Assembly (NCBI GenBank): GCA_023150935.1
Contig: JAKLJW010000001.1
Span: forward strand, 1 to 64,000
Length of the DNA stretch: 64,000 nt
Reading direction: 5' to 3'
From: Candidatus Binatia bacterium
GTDB taxonomy: Bacteria > Desulfobacterota > Binatia > HRBIN30
The translations under genes and the position numbers were made by a program. Every line of letters begins with the position of its first letter. Positions within the stretch are counted from its first letter, which is position 1. Below, piece by piece: positions 12,220 through 20,876 of this stretch. Under the pieces are notes generated by a model. It did no database searches and was not told the DNA's origin. It saw only the letters and a program-made list of their open reading frames with translations.

Positions 12220-13038
12220 ATGCTTTCAGGCCGCCGACTTGCTGCCCTAGTGACCGTCCTGGCGGTGTGGTTGCCGCAAGGAGATCCAGCCGTAGCCGAG
12301 CCCACCGCGCGAGAGTTGCTAGACAAGGTGCGCGAGGTCAACGAGACGACCCGCAAATGGACGGATCGCACCCAGCAAATGGCGGTGACGATCGTCGATC
12401 GCCGCGGCACGGAGCGCCGGCGGCAGATGCGCATCTATTACAAGAAGTATCCCGAGGACCGGAACAAGACGCTGCTGTTCTTCGAGGAGCCTGCGGACGT
12501 GAAAGGCGTCGGCTTTCTTCAGTGGGCGGATCCGCATGGCAAGGATACGCAGTGGCTGTACTTGCCCGAACTCAAGCGTCCGCCGCGGCAGATCAGCGGC
12601 GGCGCCAAACGCGAGAGCTTTGCCGGCACGGACTTCAGCTACGACGATCTGTCGATCCTGGGGCAGCTTGTCGACTGGAGCGAGGCGGACGCGCGCACGC
12701 GGCTACTGCGCACCGAGACGGCCGATGGATCGGCGGCCCACGTCATCGAGTTTACCCCCACCGGTAAGGATGTCGGCTACAGCCGGATCGTCGCCTGGTT
12801 GCGGGCCGGCGATCTCCTCATGACCCGCTACGATTTGTACACGGACGGAAGCGAGCCCGACAAGGTGCTGGTGCTCGATGACATCCGCAACGTCGGACCG
12901 GTGCCCACCGCGTTCCGCATGGAGATGAGGAACGCGCGCTCCGGCAGCCGCACGGAAGTGCGCATGACCGAAACCAGGTACGACACCGGCCTGGGCGACG
13001 ATCAGTTCACGCAGAGAACATTGGAAAGGGGCCCTTGA
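12220..13038 (+). CDS. Outer membrane lipoprotein-sorting protein (LolA-like fold)
   Basis: Periplasmic protein of the COG2834 outer-membrane lipoprotein-sorting type. It is 272 residues with an N-terminal signal peptide (Arg5/Arg6, hydrophobic core, AVA at 24-26 before Glu27), followed by a beta-rich domain with conserved-looking stretches (QWLYLPELKRPPRQI, FAGTDFSYDDL). Such genes often sit beside RND/MMPL exporters and may handle lipids rather than true lipoproteins; no exporter is here. The upstream neighbour makes phospholipid head groups, consistent with an envelope-lipid theme. A GAGAGGAG site at 12205-12212 precedes the ATG. Confidence 0.82.
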   Translation: MLSGRRLAALVTVLAVWLPQGDPAVAEPTARELLDKVREVNETTRKWTDRTQQMAVTIVDRRGTERRRQMRIYYKKYPEDRNKTLLFFEEPADVKGVGFLQWADPHGKDTQWLYLPELKRPPRQISGGAKRESFAGTDFSYDDLSILGQLVDWSEADARTRLLRTETADGSAAHVIEFTPTGKDVGYSRIVAWLRAGDLLMTRYDLYTDGSEPDKVLVLDDIRNVGPVPTAFRMEMRNARSGSRTEVRMTETRYDTGLGDDQFTQRTLERGP

Positions 13039-13068
13039 GGCGAGGTGCGGCGTCCCGGCCGCCGGCCG

Positions 13069-13593
13069 TTACCTGAGGCCGCGGATGCCGTCGAGGACTA
13101 CCCGGTCGGTCGGGAACGCCAGATCGGGAAGGGCGTCGAGACGGAAGTAGCGGATCGCGTCGAGGTCGTCGCCGGGCCGCAGGGTGCCCCCGGACACCGT
13201 GCCGTGGAACCACACGCCCACGGTCTGGCGGGCACGGTCGTGGAAGTTGGAGTGGACCGCGCACACGGTGCCGATGTTTACGGCGAGGCCGGTCTCCTCG
13301 GCCATCTCGCGGCGCGCGGCGTCGCGGATGTCCTCGTCCCACTCGACATAGCCGCAGGGGACGCACCAGCGGCCGGCGTAAGCTCCGCGCGCACGACGAC
13401 CGAGCAGAATTCGGCCGTCGTGCTCGACGACCACGGCGACCCCGACGGCCGGGTTGCGGTAGTATACGCGGGCACAGAGACGGCAGATGCCGTGCGGGCC
13501 CGACCCGTGCCGAAGCAGCGGGCCGCCGCACCAGGGGCAGAATCGGGGAGCGTCGATCGCGGCGGTGGTCGGCGGTGGGTGCACGAGCTTCAC
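13069..13593 (-). CDS. NUDIX hydrolase with N-terminal zinc ribbon
   Basis: Hydrolase of nucleoside diphosphates linked to another moiety. The 174-residue protein starts with a zinc ribbon (CPWC at Cys19/Cys22, CRLC at Cys37/Cys40). A complete Nudix box GX5EX7REXXEEXG follows from Gly81 to about Leu103 ([19 protein letters not shown]). The zinc-ribbon arrangement resembles NudC/NADH-pyrophosphatase relatives and the NUDT22-like group, but length and tail do not prove an NAD substrate. The start codon is GTG. The gene is convergent with the LolA-like gene, 30 bases away, and divergent from the AI-2E permease. Confidence 0.88.
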   Translation of the reverse strand: MKLVHPPPTTAAIDAPRFCPWCGGPLLRHGSGPHGICRLCARVYYRNPAVGVAVVVEHDGRILLGRRARGAYAGRWCVPCGYVEWDEDIRDAARREMAEETGLAVNIGTVCAVHSNFHDRARQTVGVWFHGTVSGGTLRPGDDLDAIRYFRLDALPDLAFPTDRVVLDGIRGLR

Positions 13594-13679
13594 CTACACC
13601 GGCAGCCCCGGCAGGCCAACCGCAGGTTGGCGCTTGGCGCTGCGACCGTGACGGACTACAAGACGGGGCAGAGAGGGCC

Positions 13680-14765
13680 ATGCAACCCGTTCGCGCGCCG
13701 GACCTGACCCGTACGACGTTTCAATTGCTTGCGCTTGGCGGACTCATCGCGGCGAGCGTCTGGATTCTGCGTCCGTTCCTGATGTCGATCGCGTGGGCCA
13801 TCATGATCGTTGTCGCCACGTGGCCCTTGATGGTGCGGGTTCAAGCCTGGCTCGGGGGCGGGCGTGCGGTGGCCGTCGGCGTGCTCACGCTTGCCCTGGT
13901 CTTCGTGCTGGTGGTGCCCTTCTACCTGGGCGTGACGGCGGTTGCGACCAATGCGCACGAGATCGTGGAGTGGTCGAAGTCGCTGGCCACTCTAACCGTG
14001 CCCGAGCCGCCGTCCTGGGTGGCGACGCTGCCCGTGGTGGGCCCGAAACTCGTGGTGCGCTGGCAGCAACTGGCCGCCGTCGAGTCGGACGAGTTGGCAA
14101 TGCGGCTGGCGCCGTATGCGCAGACGCTGGTGCGGTGGCTGCTGGGGTTGGTCGGAGGCGCCGGCCTGTTGCTCGTCGAGTTGCTGCTGACGGTGATCGT
14201 CACGGCGATCCTGTGGGCAAATGGCGAGACCGCGGCGGACTGGGCGCGGCGTTTCGCGCAGCGTCTGGCCGGGCCACAGGGCGCGCGCGCGGTGATTCTT
14301 GCGGCGCTGGCCATCCGCGGCGTGGCGCTCGGCGTGGTGGTGACGGCGATTGCGCAGTCCGGCCTGGCGGGTCTGGGGATCGCGGTTGCAGGGGTGCCAT
14401 TCGCGGCAGTGCTAACGGCGGTGATGTTCCTGCTTTCCATTGCCCAGGTGGGGCCGGCGTTGGTGTTGATTCCGGCCGTGATCTGGGTGTTCTGGACCCA
14501 CGGTGCCGTGTGGGGCACGGCGATTCTGATCTGGTCCGTGGCCTGCAGCGCGTTCGATAACTTCTTGCGGCCGGTGCTGATCAGGCGCGGTGCCGATCTG
14601 CCGCTGCTGCTCGTTTTTGCCGGCGTGATTGGCGGCCTCTTCGGTTTTGGGGTAATCGGCCTTTTCATCGGGCCGGTCGTGCTGGCCGTGGCGTACACGC
14701 TCCTCGTTCACTGGGTGGACGAAGACGCGGGCGCGAACGAGGCCGGGTCACCGGCGGGCCGGTAG
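13680..14765 (+). CDS. AI-2E family transporter (YdiK/PerM-like)
   Basis: Integral membrane protein of the AI-2E transporter family (361 residues). About eight hydrophobic helices are visible: a pair near the N-terminus (LLALGGLIAASVWIL, IAWAIMIVVATWPL), another hydrophobic segment, a soluble middle region, then a helical C-terminal half with the family-typical GVIGLFIGPVVLAVAY. Substrates of this family are mostly unknown; autoinducer-2 export applies to TqsA only and should not be assumed. The ATG at 13680 follows GGCAGAGAGGG. It is convergent with the MBL-fold gene across a hairpin. Confidence 0.88.
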   Translation: MQPVRAPDLTRTTFQLLALGGLIAASVWILRPFLMSIAWAIMIVVATWPLMVRVQAWLGGGRAVAVGVLTLALVFVLVVPFYLGVTAVATNAHEIVEWSKSLATLTVPEPPSWVATLPVVGPKLVVRWQQLAAVESDELAMRLAPYAQTLVRWLLGLVGGAGLLLVELLLTVIVTAILWANGETAADWARRFAQRLAGPQGARAVILAALAIRGVALGVVVTAIAQSGLAGLGIAVAGVPFAAVLTAVMFLLSIAQVGPALVLIPAVIWVFWTHGAVWGTAILIWSVACSAFDNFLRPVLIRRGADLPLLLVFAGVIGGLFGFGVIGLFIGPVVLAVAYTLLVHWVDEDAGANEAGSPAGR

Positions 14766-14784
14766 GAGGCGGGTTTACGCGCGC

Positions 14785-14832
14785 GCCGCCGTGGTGGCGG
14801 ACGAGAAACGCGGGCGCGGGCACCACGGCGGC
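14785..14832. terminator. Inverted repeat between convergent AI-2E and MBL-fold genes
   Basis: GCCGCCGTGGTG at 14785-14796 is perfectly complementary to CACCACGGCGGC at 14821-14832, a 12-bp stem with a 24-base loop. It lies in the 94-base gap between two convergent stop codons. No T-run is present on either side, so termination may be weak or factor-dependent. Confidence 0.45.
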
Positions 14833-14859
14833 CACCGGCGCCGCTTGTGGGATTATCCG

Positions 14860-15789
14860 TTAACGTGCGGAAAGGCGGCGTTGAACCGCGCGCTGGCGTG
14901 TGGCGGCGCGCGGGTTAGACACCGGGCGGCGGGGCTGGCGAGCCGCCGGGCGGCCGATCTGGATCTTCCTTCCCTCCGTGCCCGGGATGACGGTAAACGC
15001 CGGGCGCAGTTGCGCTATCGCCGCCGCGATGAGGCGGTCCACATCCGCGTCGGTGTGTGACGGGTCGTGATGGAAGGGTACGAACTGCTTGACGTTCGCA
15101 AGGGCGGCAAACTGCATGGCTTGTTCGAGGCTGCTGTGGCCCCAGCCGACGTGCTCTGGATACTCGGACTGCGCGAACTGGGAGTCGTGGATCAGGAGAT
15201 CGACGTTCGCGGCGAGCTGGTAACCGGAGGTCCACTCCGGCGCCCGCGGGAAAGGTTCGACGCCCAGCGCCGGTTCGTGGTCCGGAAGGTAGGTGACGGT
15301 TCCGGTGCTGGCGGCAATGCGATATCCGAGGGTCGGTCCGGGGTGGCAGACGAGGGCGGCGGTCACTTCGAGTTCGCCGATTTCGAAACGGTCGGTGGTG
15401 ACTTCGTGCAGATGGAGGCAGCACGCCAGGTCCCGCAGGTGTACCGGGAACAGCGGCGGGGAAAGGTAGCGCATCAGGCGCTGGCGCAGCGTCAGGGTCG
15501 TGCTCGGCGGGCCCCAGATGTGGACGTCGACGCCGGCCTGGTGAATGGGCCAGAAGAAACCGAGTCCCTGGATGTGGTCAAGGTGGAGGTGGGTGAGCAG
15601 CAAGTCGACCCGGCGCGTGGTCCGGTCGAGACTCGCGGCCAGACGGCGCACGCCGGTTCCCGCGTCGAGGATGAGACGGGTGCCGGCGGGTCCCACGACC
15701 TCGACGCAGGACGTGTTGCCGCCATAGTGGGTGGTGTCCACTCCGGGCGCGGCCAGCGAGCCGCGCGTGCCCCAGAGAGTGACGCGCAT
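14860..15789 (-). CDS. MBL-fold metallohydrolase
   Basis: Metallo-beta-lactamase-fold hydrolase of 309 residues. The N-terminus has GTRGS (residues 7-11) and HYGGNTSC, typical of the class III phosphodiesterase-like/RNase Z-like branch. The metal motif THLHLDH places His67, His69, Asp71 and His72; later ligands appear in VCHPG, IHDSQF and FVPFHHDPSH. The last 25 residues are Arg-rich and look like an appended tail. It starts on the last base of the upstream PAS gene (TGATG), so the two are translationally coupled and probably work together; a sensor-enzyme pairing acting on a cyclic nucleotide is possible but unproven. Confidence 0.88.
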   Translation of the reverse strand: MRVTLWGTRGSLAAPGVDTTHYGGNTSCVEVVGPAGTRLILDAGTGVRRLAASLDRTTRRVDLLLTHLHLDHIQGLGFFWPIHQAGVDVHIWGPPSTTLTLRQRLMRYLSPPLFPVHLRDLACCLHLHEVTTDRFEIGELEVTAALVCHPGPTLGYRIAASTGTVTYLPDHEPALGVEPFPRAPEWTSGYQLAANVDLLIHDSQFAQSEYPEHVGWGHSSLEQAMQFAALANVKQFVPFHHDPSHTDADVDRLIAAAIAQLRPAFTVIPGTEGRKIQIGRPAARQPRRPVSNPRAATRQRAVQRRLSAR

Positions 15790-16181
15790 CAGTGTCCCAC
15801 CTCGTGAAAGACCAGCATCGCCCCGAGATTGCGCTCGCCCTGACAAGACAGCGGGAACGCAATCGCCTCCAATTTCCGCCGCGTACGATCGAGGCCCTGC
15901 ACCCACAGGAACGCGTGGGCGACGCGGCGTTCGCTGAGGGCAACCATCAGCGGCAGTCGGGCGGCGGGGATCGGTCGGCCGGCGTCGTCGGTCGGCATCC
16001 AGGATGTGGCCCACTCGTCCGCCGGCATCTCGCCGGTCTCCTCGAAGCGGACGCCGAGGACACGTTCCGCCGCTTCGTTGTAAAACACGAGCGTGCCGCC
16101 GGCGTCGACGATGAACGCCGGCAGCGTGAGGGAGCTGGCCAACTGACGGGTCAGGATGACCTCGACCTCTTTATGTTCCAT
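15789..16181 (-). CDS. Stand-alone PAS-domain protein
   Basis: Small 130-residue cytosolic protein consisting essentially of one PAS domain (LPAFIVDAGGTLVFYNEAAERVLG, ending LGAMLVFHEVGH). No kinase, HTH or transmembrane segment follows. The domain would sense a ligand or mediate dimerisation; no heme- or flavin-specific motif is evident. It is coupled to the MBL-fold gene by a one-base stop/start overlap, which suggests a two-gene module. The ATG at 16181 was chosen because the PAS fold starts shortly after it; the open frame continues upstream into antisense of the SDR gene without plausible coding. Confidence 0.8.
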   Translation of the reverse strand: MEHKEVEVILTRQLASSLTLPAFIVDAGGTLVFYNEAAERVLGVRFEETGEMPADEWATSWMPTDDAGRPIPAARLPLMVALSERRVAHAFLWVQGLDRTRRKLEAIAFPLSCQGERNLGAMLVFHEVGH

Positions 16182-16252
16182 GCGGCGCGTCGCCTCTCCG
16201 GCCAAAGGCTCTTCCCCGCCCGTGCGGTGCCCCGGTGCCCGAAAGGTATCCC

Positions 16253-16266
16253 AACTAATTCTAGTT
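16253..16266. promoter_or_regulatory. Small AT-rich palindrome in the PAS/SDR divergent region
   Basis: AACTA and TAGTT (sequence AACTAATTCTAGTT) form a perfect 5-bp inverted repeat around ATTC. It is the most AT-rich spot in the 199-base region between the two divergent genes. On the minus strand TTGCCA, 18 bases, GTAACT could be a promoter for the PAS/MBL pair overlapping this site. Operator function is only a guess. Confidence 0.25.
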
Positions 16267-16380
16267 ACCACAGGTTTTTGCGGGCATGGCAACCCCCTTC
16301 TGAGGGCCGGTGCGCCCGCCGGGCGTGGTGGACTCGGAACCCGCGCGTGGTGTAGGGGAGGCGGCGGGAGGATCGTCTGT

Positions 16381-17208
16381 ATGCGACTGCAAGGACAGGT
16401 GGCCGTGGTTACCGGCGCGGCTCGCGGTATCGGCCTGGGAATCGCTCGCTGTCTGGCCGCCGAGGGGGCATCGATCGGCATCGTCGACATCGACGGAACC
16501 GAGGCCCAAACGGCCGCCGCCAACCTCGGCGTGCCGGCCATCGGTATTGCCGCCGACATCTCCCAGGAGCGGGAGGCCATCGCCGCCGTCGATGCCGTTG
16601 CCGAGCGCTTTGGCGGGCTCGACATTATGGTCAACAATGCCGGGGGCGGTGGGCCGAACAGCGTGCTCTCGGTCGGCAACCCCTTCACCCGCGTCGAACA
16701 GGCCGGATGGGACGACCAACTGACAACCAACCTGCGAACCACCTTCGCCGGCTGCAAGGCGGCCATTCCCCACCTCGAACGGCGCGGTGGCGGATCGATC
16801 GTCAATATCGCCTCGATCGCCGGACTGGTGCCGAACCCCGCCATTCCCGCCTACGGGGCGGCGAAGGCCGGGGTGATTCACGTGACTCGTAGTCTGGGGC
16901 TCGAACTCGGACCGAAGAACATCCGGGTCAACGCCATCTGCCCAGGCTTCTTGTGGACGAGGGCGTGGGAAATGCTCGCCATGCTGCTCAAGATGACGGT
17001 CCCTCGCTACGCCGACATGGAGCCGCGCGACATCTTCATGGATCAGGTGCGCAGCGCGACGCCACTGGGACGCGAGCAGACTCCCGAGGACATCGGCAAG
17101 CTCGTCGTGTTCCTCGCCAGCGCCGACGCGCAGAACATCACAGGTCAGGCGATCTCGGTGGACGGTGGCATCACGCTGCGCGTCGGGCCCAGCCGCGACG
17201 TCGGCTGA
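16381..17208 (+). CDS. Short-chain dehydrogenase/reductase (SDR) family oxidoreductase
   Basis: NAD(P)-dependent oxidoreductase of the classical SDR family, 275 residues. It shows the cofactor motif TGAARGIG at 11-18, NNAG at 85-88 and the catalytic set Ser145, Tyr158 and Lys162 (YGAAK), with a C-terminal DGGITL. A charged Asp-Ile-Asp after the second beta strand (VDIDG) suggests NAD(H) preference. The substrate is unknown. The next gene, FabZ-like, begins eight bases after the stop, so the pair may act on a hydroxyacyl/ketoacyl intermediate, but SDRs are too diverse to call FabG. GGGAGG about 10 bases upstream supports the ATG. Confidence 0.9.
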   Translation: MRLQGQVAVVTGAARGIGLGIARCLAAEGASIGIVDIDGTEAQTAAANLGVPAIGIAADISQEREAIAAVDAVAERFGGLDIMVNNAGGGGPNSVLSVGNPFTRVEQAGWDDQLTTNLRTTFAGCKAAIPHLERRGGGSIVNIASIAGLVPNPAIPAYGAAKAGVIHVTRSLGLELGPKNIRVNAICPGFLWTRAWEMLAMLLKMTVPRYADMEPRDIFMDQVRSATPLGREQTPEDIGKLVVFLASADAQNITGQAISVDGGITLRVGPSRDVG

Positions 17209-17215
17209 GAGTCCG

Positions 17216-17599
17216 ATGGCGGGACCGTTCCGCCTGGTCGACCGTGTGATCGAGGTAATCCCGGGCGAGCGGATCGTGGCGCTGAAGAACGTGAGTCTCA
17301 ACGAACCGTACCTCGCCGGACACTTTCCCGGCATGCCGATCGTGCCGGGTGTGCTGATTTGCGAGAGCCTGGCTCAGGCCGGTGCGATCCTGCTCGAACG
17401 TTCCGCTGGTGCATCCGGACCGGTCGAGCTCGCCGGCCTCGACGCTGTGCGCTTCCGGCGGCCGGTGTGGCCCGGGGACCAGATCCGTCTCGAGGTCGAG
17501 TTGCAAACGCGGCGCGGGGCGGTGTGGAAGATGCGCGGCCGAGCGCTGGTCGACGGTGAAGTGGTCGCCGACGGGGTGCTGCGGTTACGCGACGCGTGA
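17216..17599 (+). CDS. FabZ-type 3-hydroxyacyl-ACP dehydratase
   Basis: Hotdog-fold dehydratase of 127 residues. The FabZ active-site segment is clear: [22 protein letters not shown], with catalytic His36 and Glu50. It would dehydrate a (3R)-hydroxyacyl-ACP during fatty-acid or related lipid synthesis. It is somewhat shorter than typical FabZ (about 140-150), missing part of the N-terminal arm. An adjacent SDR upstream and PlsC on the opposite strand nearby give a lipid-synthesis context. The stop codon is only 13 bases from the convergent glycosyltransferase gene. Confidence 0.85.
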   Translation: MAGPFRLVDRVIEVIPGERIVALKNVSLNEPYLAGHFPGMPIVPGVLICESLAQAGAILLERSAGASGPVELAGLDAVRFRRPVWPGDQIRLEVELQTRRGAVWKMRGRALVDGEVVADGVLRLRDA

Positions 17600-17611
17600 G
17601 CCGTTGCCGGT

Positions 17612-18292
17612 CTACCACAGGCGAAAGATCAGCCCGAGAACGACCACGATCATGCGCAGCGTGTCGACGACCGGCCGGAAATGGCTGGCGTGCTCCGCCG
17701 GCGGCGGGTAGTACACGTCGACCGGAACCGATTCGATCCGGATCCCCGCGCGCACGGCACGGATCAACACCTCCGTTTCGAACGCAAAGTGATGCGCGCG
17801 CAGCGGCAGGCGCAGCACCGCGGCGAGCGGGTAGACACGAAATCCCGACTGGGTGTCGGGAATCGCCTGCCCGCAGGCGATCTCTACCCAGCGGTTCGCG
17901 AAGCGGTTACCGAACAGCCGTAACGGCGCCGCTTCGACCCTGTCCATTCGCCGCGCCCCGAGGATCAACGCTTCCGGTGAGTCGGCCAGAGCTTGCAGCA
18001 GGGCGGGGATCTGCGACGGGAGGTGTTGCCCGTCGCCGTCCATGGTCAGGGCGTGGCTGACGCCCGCGGCGTGCAACGCGCGCATGCCGGTGAGCAGGGC
18101 GACACCCTTGCCGCGGCGCTGCGGGTGGGTGACGACGGCGGCGCCGGCGCCGCGCGCTTGCACGGCGGTGTCGTCGCCGGAGCCGTCGTCGACCACCAGC
18201 ACGTCGGAAACATGCTGCCGGGCGCCGGTCACGACGCCGCCAATCGTGGCACCGCAGTCGAGGGCGGGAATCAGGACGGCCACCGACGGCAC
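17612..18292 (-). CDS. Family 2 glycosyltransferase (DPM1-like)
   Basis: GT-A-fold glycosyltransferase of 226 residues resembling polyprenyl-phosphate mannosyl/glucosyl transferases. Visible motifs are VAVLIPALDCG at the start, VVDDGSGDDT (Asp35-Asp36) and the metal-binding MDGDGQH (Asp85, Asp87), then TQSGFRVYP. No extended C-terminal membrane domain is present, only a short hydrophobic end. The start is GTG with GGAGG five bases upstream. The PlsC-like acyltransferase gene lies immediately upstream on the same strand (28-base gap), so they may be an operon for a membrane glycolipid; the actual donor and acceptor are unknown. Confidence 0.87.
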   Translation of the reverse strand: MPSVAVLIPALDCGATIGGVVTGARQHVSDVLVVDDGSGDDTAVQARGAGAAVVTHPQRRGKGVALLTGMRALHAAGVSHALTMDGDGQHLPSQIPALLQALADSPEALILGARRMDRVEAAPLRLFGNRFANRWVEIACGQAIPDTQSGFRVYPLAAVLRLPLRAHHFAFETEVLIRAVRAGIRIESVPVDVYYPPPAEHASHFRPVVDTLRMIVVVLGLIFRLW

Positions 18293-18320
18293 GGAACCTC
18301 CATCCGTGGCGGCGCGGGTA

Positions 18321-19076
18321 TCAAGCCGGTTGCGCCAGCTCGCGGGTAATAGCCGCCCGCACCCGCTGCATGAGATCGTCCCGGTCTTCGTAAGTCAGAC
18401 CCCGCGTGGGGATCGGCGACAGGACGACGATCTCGACCTCGCCGGGAAGGATCGACAGTCGCGCCCCTTTCGGCATCACCTCGTGGGTTCCCTTGCAGAC
18501 CACCGGGACGATGGGCACGCCGGCGCGGATGGCGGTGACGAACGCGCCCTTCTTGAACGGCAGCAGGCGCCCGTCCTCGCTGCGGGTCCCCTCGGGAAAG
18601 ACGATCGCGGATACCCCGGCTGCACTTGCCCGGTTCATGCGGTCGATGGCATTCGGGCGGTCGTCGCGATCGATCGGGATCATGCCCATGCGCCGCAGCA
18701 CCAGGCCCAGGACCGGCTCGCGGAAGAGATCGACCTTGGCGGCGAAGCGATTGTTTCCCGGGAGGTAGCCCAGCAAGGCGACGATGTCGAAGTGGCTCTG
18801 GTGGTTAGGCGCGAAGACGTACGGTTCGTTCCCGAGCTGCTCGGCGCCGCGGATGCGTATGCGCACCCCGCACATACGCGCCAGATTGCGCGCCTGCGCC
18901 TTGGCGAAGCGCCAGACGAGGTTCTCGTTGCGCAGCACGAGGGACATCGCCACGGCGATCGATCCCATGGCGAACAGCATGCCGCGAAAGAAAAGCCGGT
19001 TGACGACGATCCGGCCGCGAGAGACGGGTTGGTCGGCGGCGGAGACGCTCTCGGCCGGCGGTGCGGAAGTGGGCAT
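18321..19076 (-). CDS. 1-acyl-sn-glycerol-3-phosphate acyltransferase (PlsC-like)
   Basis: Membrane-associated acyltransferase making phosphatidic acid from lysophosphatidate, or an ornithine-lipid-type relative. The 251-residue protein has a hydrophobic segment at about residues 30-50, the catalytic HX4D (NHQSHFD, His92/Asp97) and the glycerophosphate-binding FPEGTRS at 160-166. GGGAG about nine bases upstream supports the ATG at 19076 over an earlier in-frame ATG at 19193. The divergent radical SAM gene starts 138 bases away. It probably shares a transcript with the downstream glycosyltransferase. Confidence 0.9.
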   Translation of the reverse strand: MPTSAPPAESVSAADQPVSRGRIVVNRLFFRGMLFAMGSIAVAMSLVLRNENLVWRFAKAQARNLARMCGVRIRIRGAEQLGNEPYVFAPNHQSHFDIVALLGYLPGNNRFAAKVDLFREPVLGLVLRRMGMIPIDRDDRPNAIDRMNRASAAGVSAIVFPEGTRSEDGRLLPFKKGAFVTAIRAGVPIVPVVCKGTHEVMPKGARLSILPGEVEIVVLSPIPTRGLTYEDRDDLMQRVRAAITRELAQPA

Positions 19077-19150
19077 CAGGTGTTGCTCCCGTGTATGTCG
19101 GTCGGTCCACGCGAGTTTCTGGACATGGTCAGCCCGAATAGCGCGGCCCG

Positions 19151-19179
19151 AATTGACTTGCCACCGGGTTTTTCGGAAA
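19151..19179 (+). promoter_or_regulatory. Candidate promoter of the radical SAM gene
   Basis: AATTGACT places TTGACT at 19151-19156; after 17 bases GAAACT at 19174-19179 is a weak -10. The same AATTGAC block begins the candidate promoters at 21054, 34897 and 52119, which raises the likelihood that it is real. Confidence 0.4.
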
Positions 19180-19213
19180 CTCTCGGACTCCACCAGCCGA
19201 TCGTGAGTTCGCC

Positions 19214-20566
19214 ATGCGCGTCTATCTCGTCTCGCCGACGCACTACGCCCCCGACGGTTCGTTGCACAGGACGACGCGTTACTGGACGAGCGGCGTGACG
19301 TTGCCGTACCTCAAGGCGCTGACGCCACCGGGCTTCAAGGTGTCCTTTGTCGACGAGCTGTTCCACGACGTCGACCTCGATCGCGACTGCGACATCGTCG
19401 GGTTGACGGCCATGGGCCCGCAGATCAGGCGGGCCTACGACCTCGCCGAGCGTTTCCGCGACCGCGGCAAGCGGGTCGTACTGGGAGGGACGTGGGTGAG
19501 TCTCACGCCCGAGGAGTCGATGCGGCACGCCGACGCCGTCGTCGTCGGCGAAGCCGAGCACCTGTGGGCGGAAGTGCTGGCCGACCTGGCGGCGGGCCGC
19601 AGTGCGGGTATCTACCGGGCGCGCCGGTGGCACTCGCTCGAGAACCTGCCGCGCTTCGACTACACCTCGCTGCCCCTGCTGAAATACGACGTCTACCGGA
19701 AGAGCTGGCTTTATCGCATGTACTTCCACTGGCCGGTGATCTTCTCGCGCGGCTGTCCGCATCCCTGCCAGTACTGCGCGGTGCAGACCTACTACGACCG
19801 CAGCTACCGCACGCGGCCGGTCGAGGAAGTCATCGAGGACGTGCGCACCATCAAGGCGCTTGGCGGCAATCGAATCCTCTTCCTCGACGACAATCCGATC
19901 GGCCGCCCCGACGCGGCCAAGGAGCTGTTTCGGGCCCTCATCCCGTTGCGGGTGAAGTGGGCGAGCCAGTCGACGATCAATATCGCCCGCGATCCCGAGC
20001 TCCTCGACCTGGCGGCGCGCAGCGGGTGTGTGAGCCTCTCGCTGGGACTGGAGAGCATCAATCCGGCCAGTCTCGACGCGATCGGCAAGGGCTTCAATCT
20101 GCCGGGACGGTTTGCGCGGGATATCGCCGCCATTCGCGCCCGTGGCATTCAGGTGATCGCACTGCTGATGCTCGGGCTGGACGGCGATACGGTCGACACC
20201 TTCGGCCGGTCGCTGCAATTCCTGATCGACAACAAGATCTCGTTTCTGAAACTGTTCACGCCGTGCCCGTATCCGGGAACTGCGTTCCACGACGCTCTGA
20301 GCGGCGCCGGGCGCATCGTGACCACCGACTGGAGCCGGTACGACTACGGCAGCGCGCTCATCCGGCCGGCGCAGATGAGTACCGACGAGATGATGGCCGG
20401 TTTCCAGTACGTCTACGAGGGATTCTATTCGGTGAGTGCCATTGCGCGCAGGCTGTTTCCGCCCCCCATGGGCAGCTACCTCGAGACCCTCGCGTACCTG
20501 GTCGCCAACCTCAAGGTGAACCGCTACCTGCGCCGCCACGAAGCAGCCTGGGCGACGATCTCCTAG
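19214..20566 (+). CDS. B12-binding-domain radical SAM protein
   Basis: Radical S-adenosylmethionine enzyme of 450 residues with an N-terminal cobalamin-binding-like Rossmann domain (about 1-130; VGLTAMGPQI, VVLGGTWVSL) and a radical SAM core. The cluster-binding motif is CPHPCQYC, Cys181/Cys185/Cys188, a CX3CX2C arrangement; GLESINP and LMLGLDGD are typical core motifs. Known relatives methylate unreactive carbons (for example hopanoid and antibiotic methylases) or do other chemistry; nothing here fixes the substrate. It is divergent from the PlsC/glycosyltransferase pair, so a lipid substrate is conceivable but unproven. Confidence 0.9.
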   Translation: MRVYLVSPTHYAPDGSLHRTTRYWTSGVTLPYLKALTPPGFKVSFVDELFHDVDLDRDCDIVGLTAMGPQIRRAYDLAERFRDRGKRVVLGGTWVSLTPEESMRHADAVVVGEAEHLWAEVLADLAAGRSAGIYRARRWHSLENLPRFDYTSLPLLKYDVYRKSWLYRMYFHWPVIFSRGCPHPCQYCAVQTYYDRSYRTRPVEEVIEDVRTIKALGGNRILFLDDNPIGRPDAAKELFRALIPLRVKWASQSTINIARDPELLDLAARSGCVSLSLGLESINPASLDAIGKGFNLPGRFARDIAAIRARGIQVIALLMLGLDGDTVDTFGRSLQFLIDNKISFLKLFTPCPYPGTAFHDALSGAGRIVTTDWSRYDYGSALIRPAQMSTDEMMAGFQYVYEGFYSVSAIARRLFPPPMGSYLETLAYLVANLKVNRYLRRHEAAWATIS

Positions 20567-20710
20567 CCCACGCGTCGGATCGCCTGGAACTCACGCGCGG
20601 CGGGCACGAGAGGCAGCCTCAATCCGGCAGAATGGCCCGGTGCCCGCGGGCGCGTGCAGTGACTTGTTCGGCACTCCATCTGCGGGTACCGCCGAGCCGG
20701 GCGCTCCTCC

Positions 20711-20812
20711 GTACTCGTACTCGTTCACGTACTCGTACTCGTTCACGTACTCGTACTCGTTCACGTACTCGTACACGTTCACGTACTCGTACACGTTCAC
20801 GTACTCGTACAC
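20711..20812. repeat. 18-bp tandem repeat array, 5.7 copies
   Basis: The unit GTACTCGTACTCGTTCAC is repeated three times exactly, then twice as GTACTCGTACACGTTCAC, then partially as GTACTCGTACAC. Each unit is itself a near-repeat of GTACTCGTAC. Because 18 is a multiple of three, all frames stay open and yield artificial Tyr/Glu/Val or Ser/Tyr/Thr repeats; I do not regard these as proteins. The 568-base gap between the radical SAM gene and the FG-GAP gene contains this array, its inverted remnant, and a promoter near 21054; I see no gene in it. Confidence 0.9.
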
Positions 20813-20876
20813 GGCCACTTCCTCGCAGGCGTGCAACCGCCCGCGTTTCACTTTCATCGCTGCGTGCCCTCGGTCC

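Noticed and set aside
13680..14765. Quorum-sensing autoinducer-2 exporter
   Set aside because: The family name is historical; no luxS or lsr gene is present and most members have other or unknown substrates.
16156..16380. N-terminal extension of the SDR protein by 75 codons
   Set aside because: The upstream part is antisense to the PAS gene and has no homology; the ATG at 16381 has a GGGAGG site and gives the standard SDR start.
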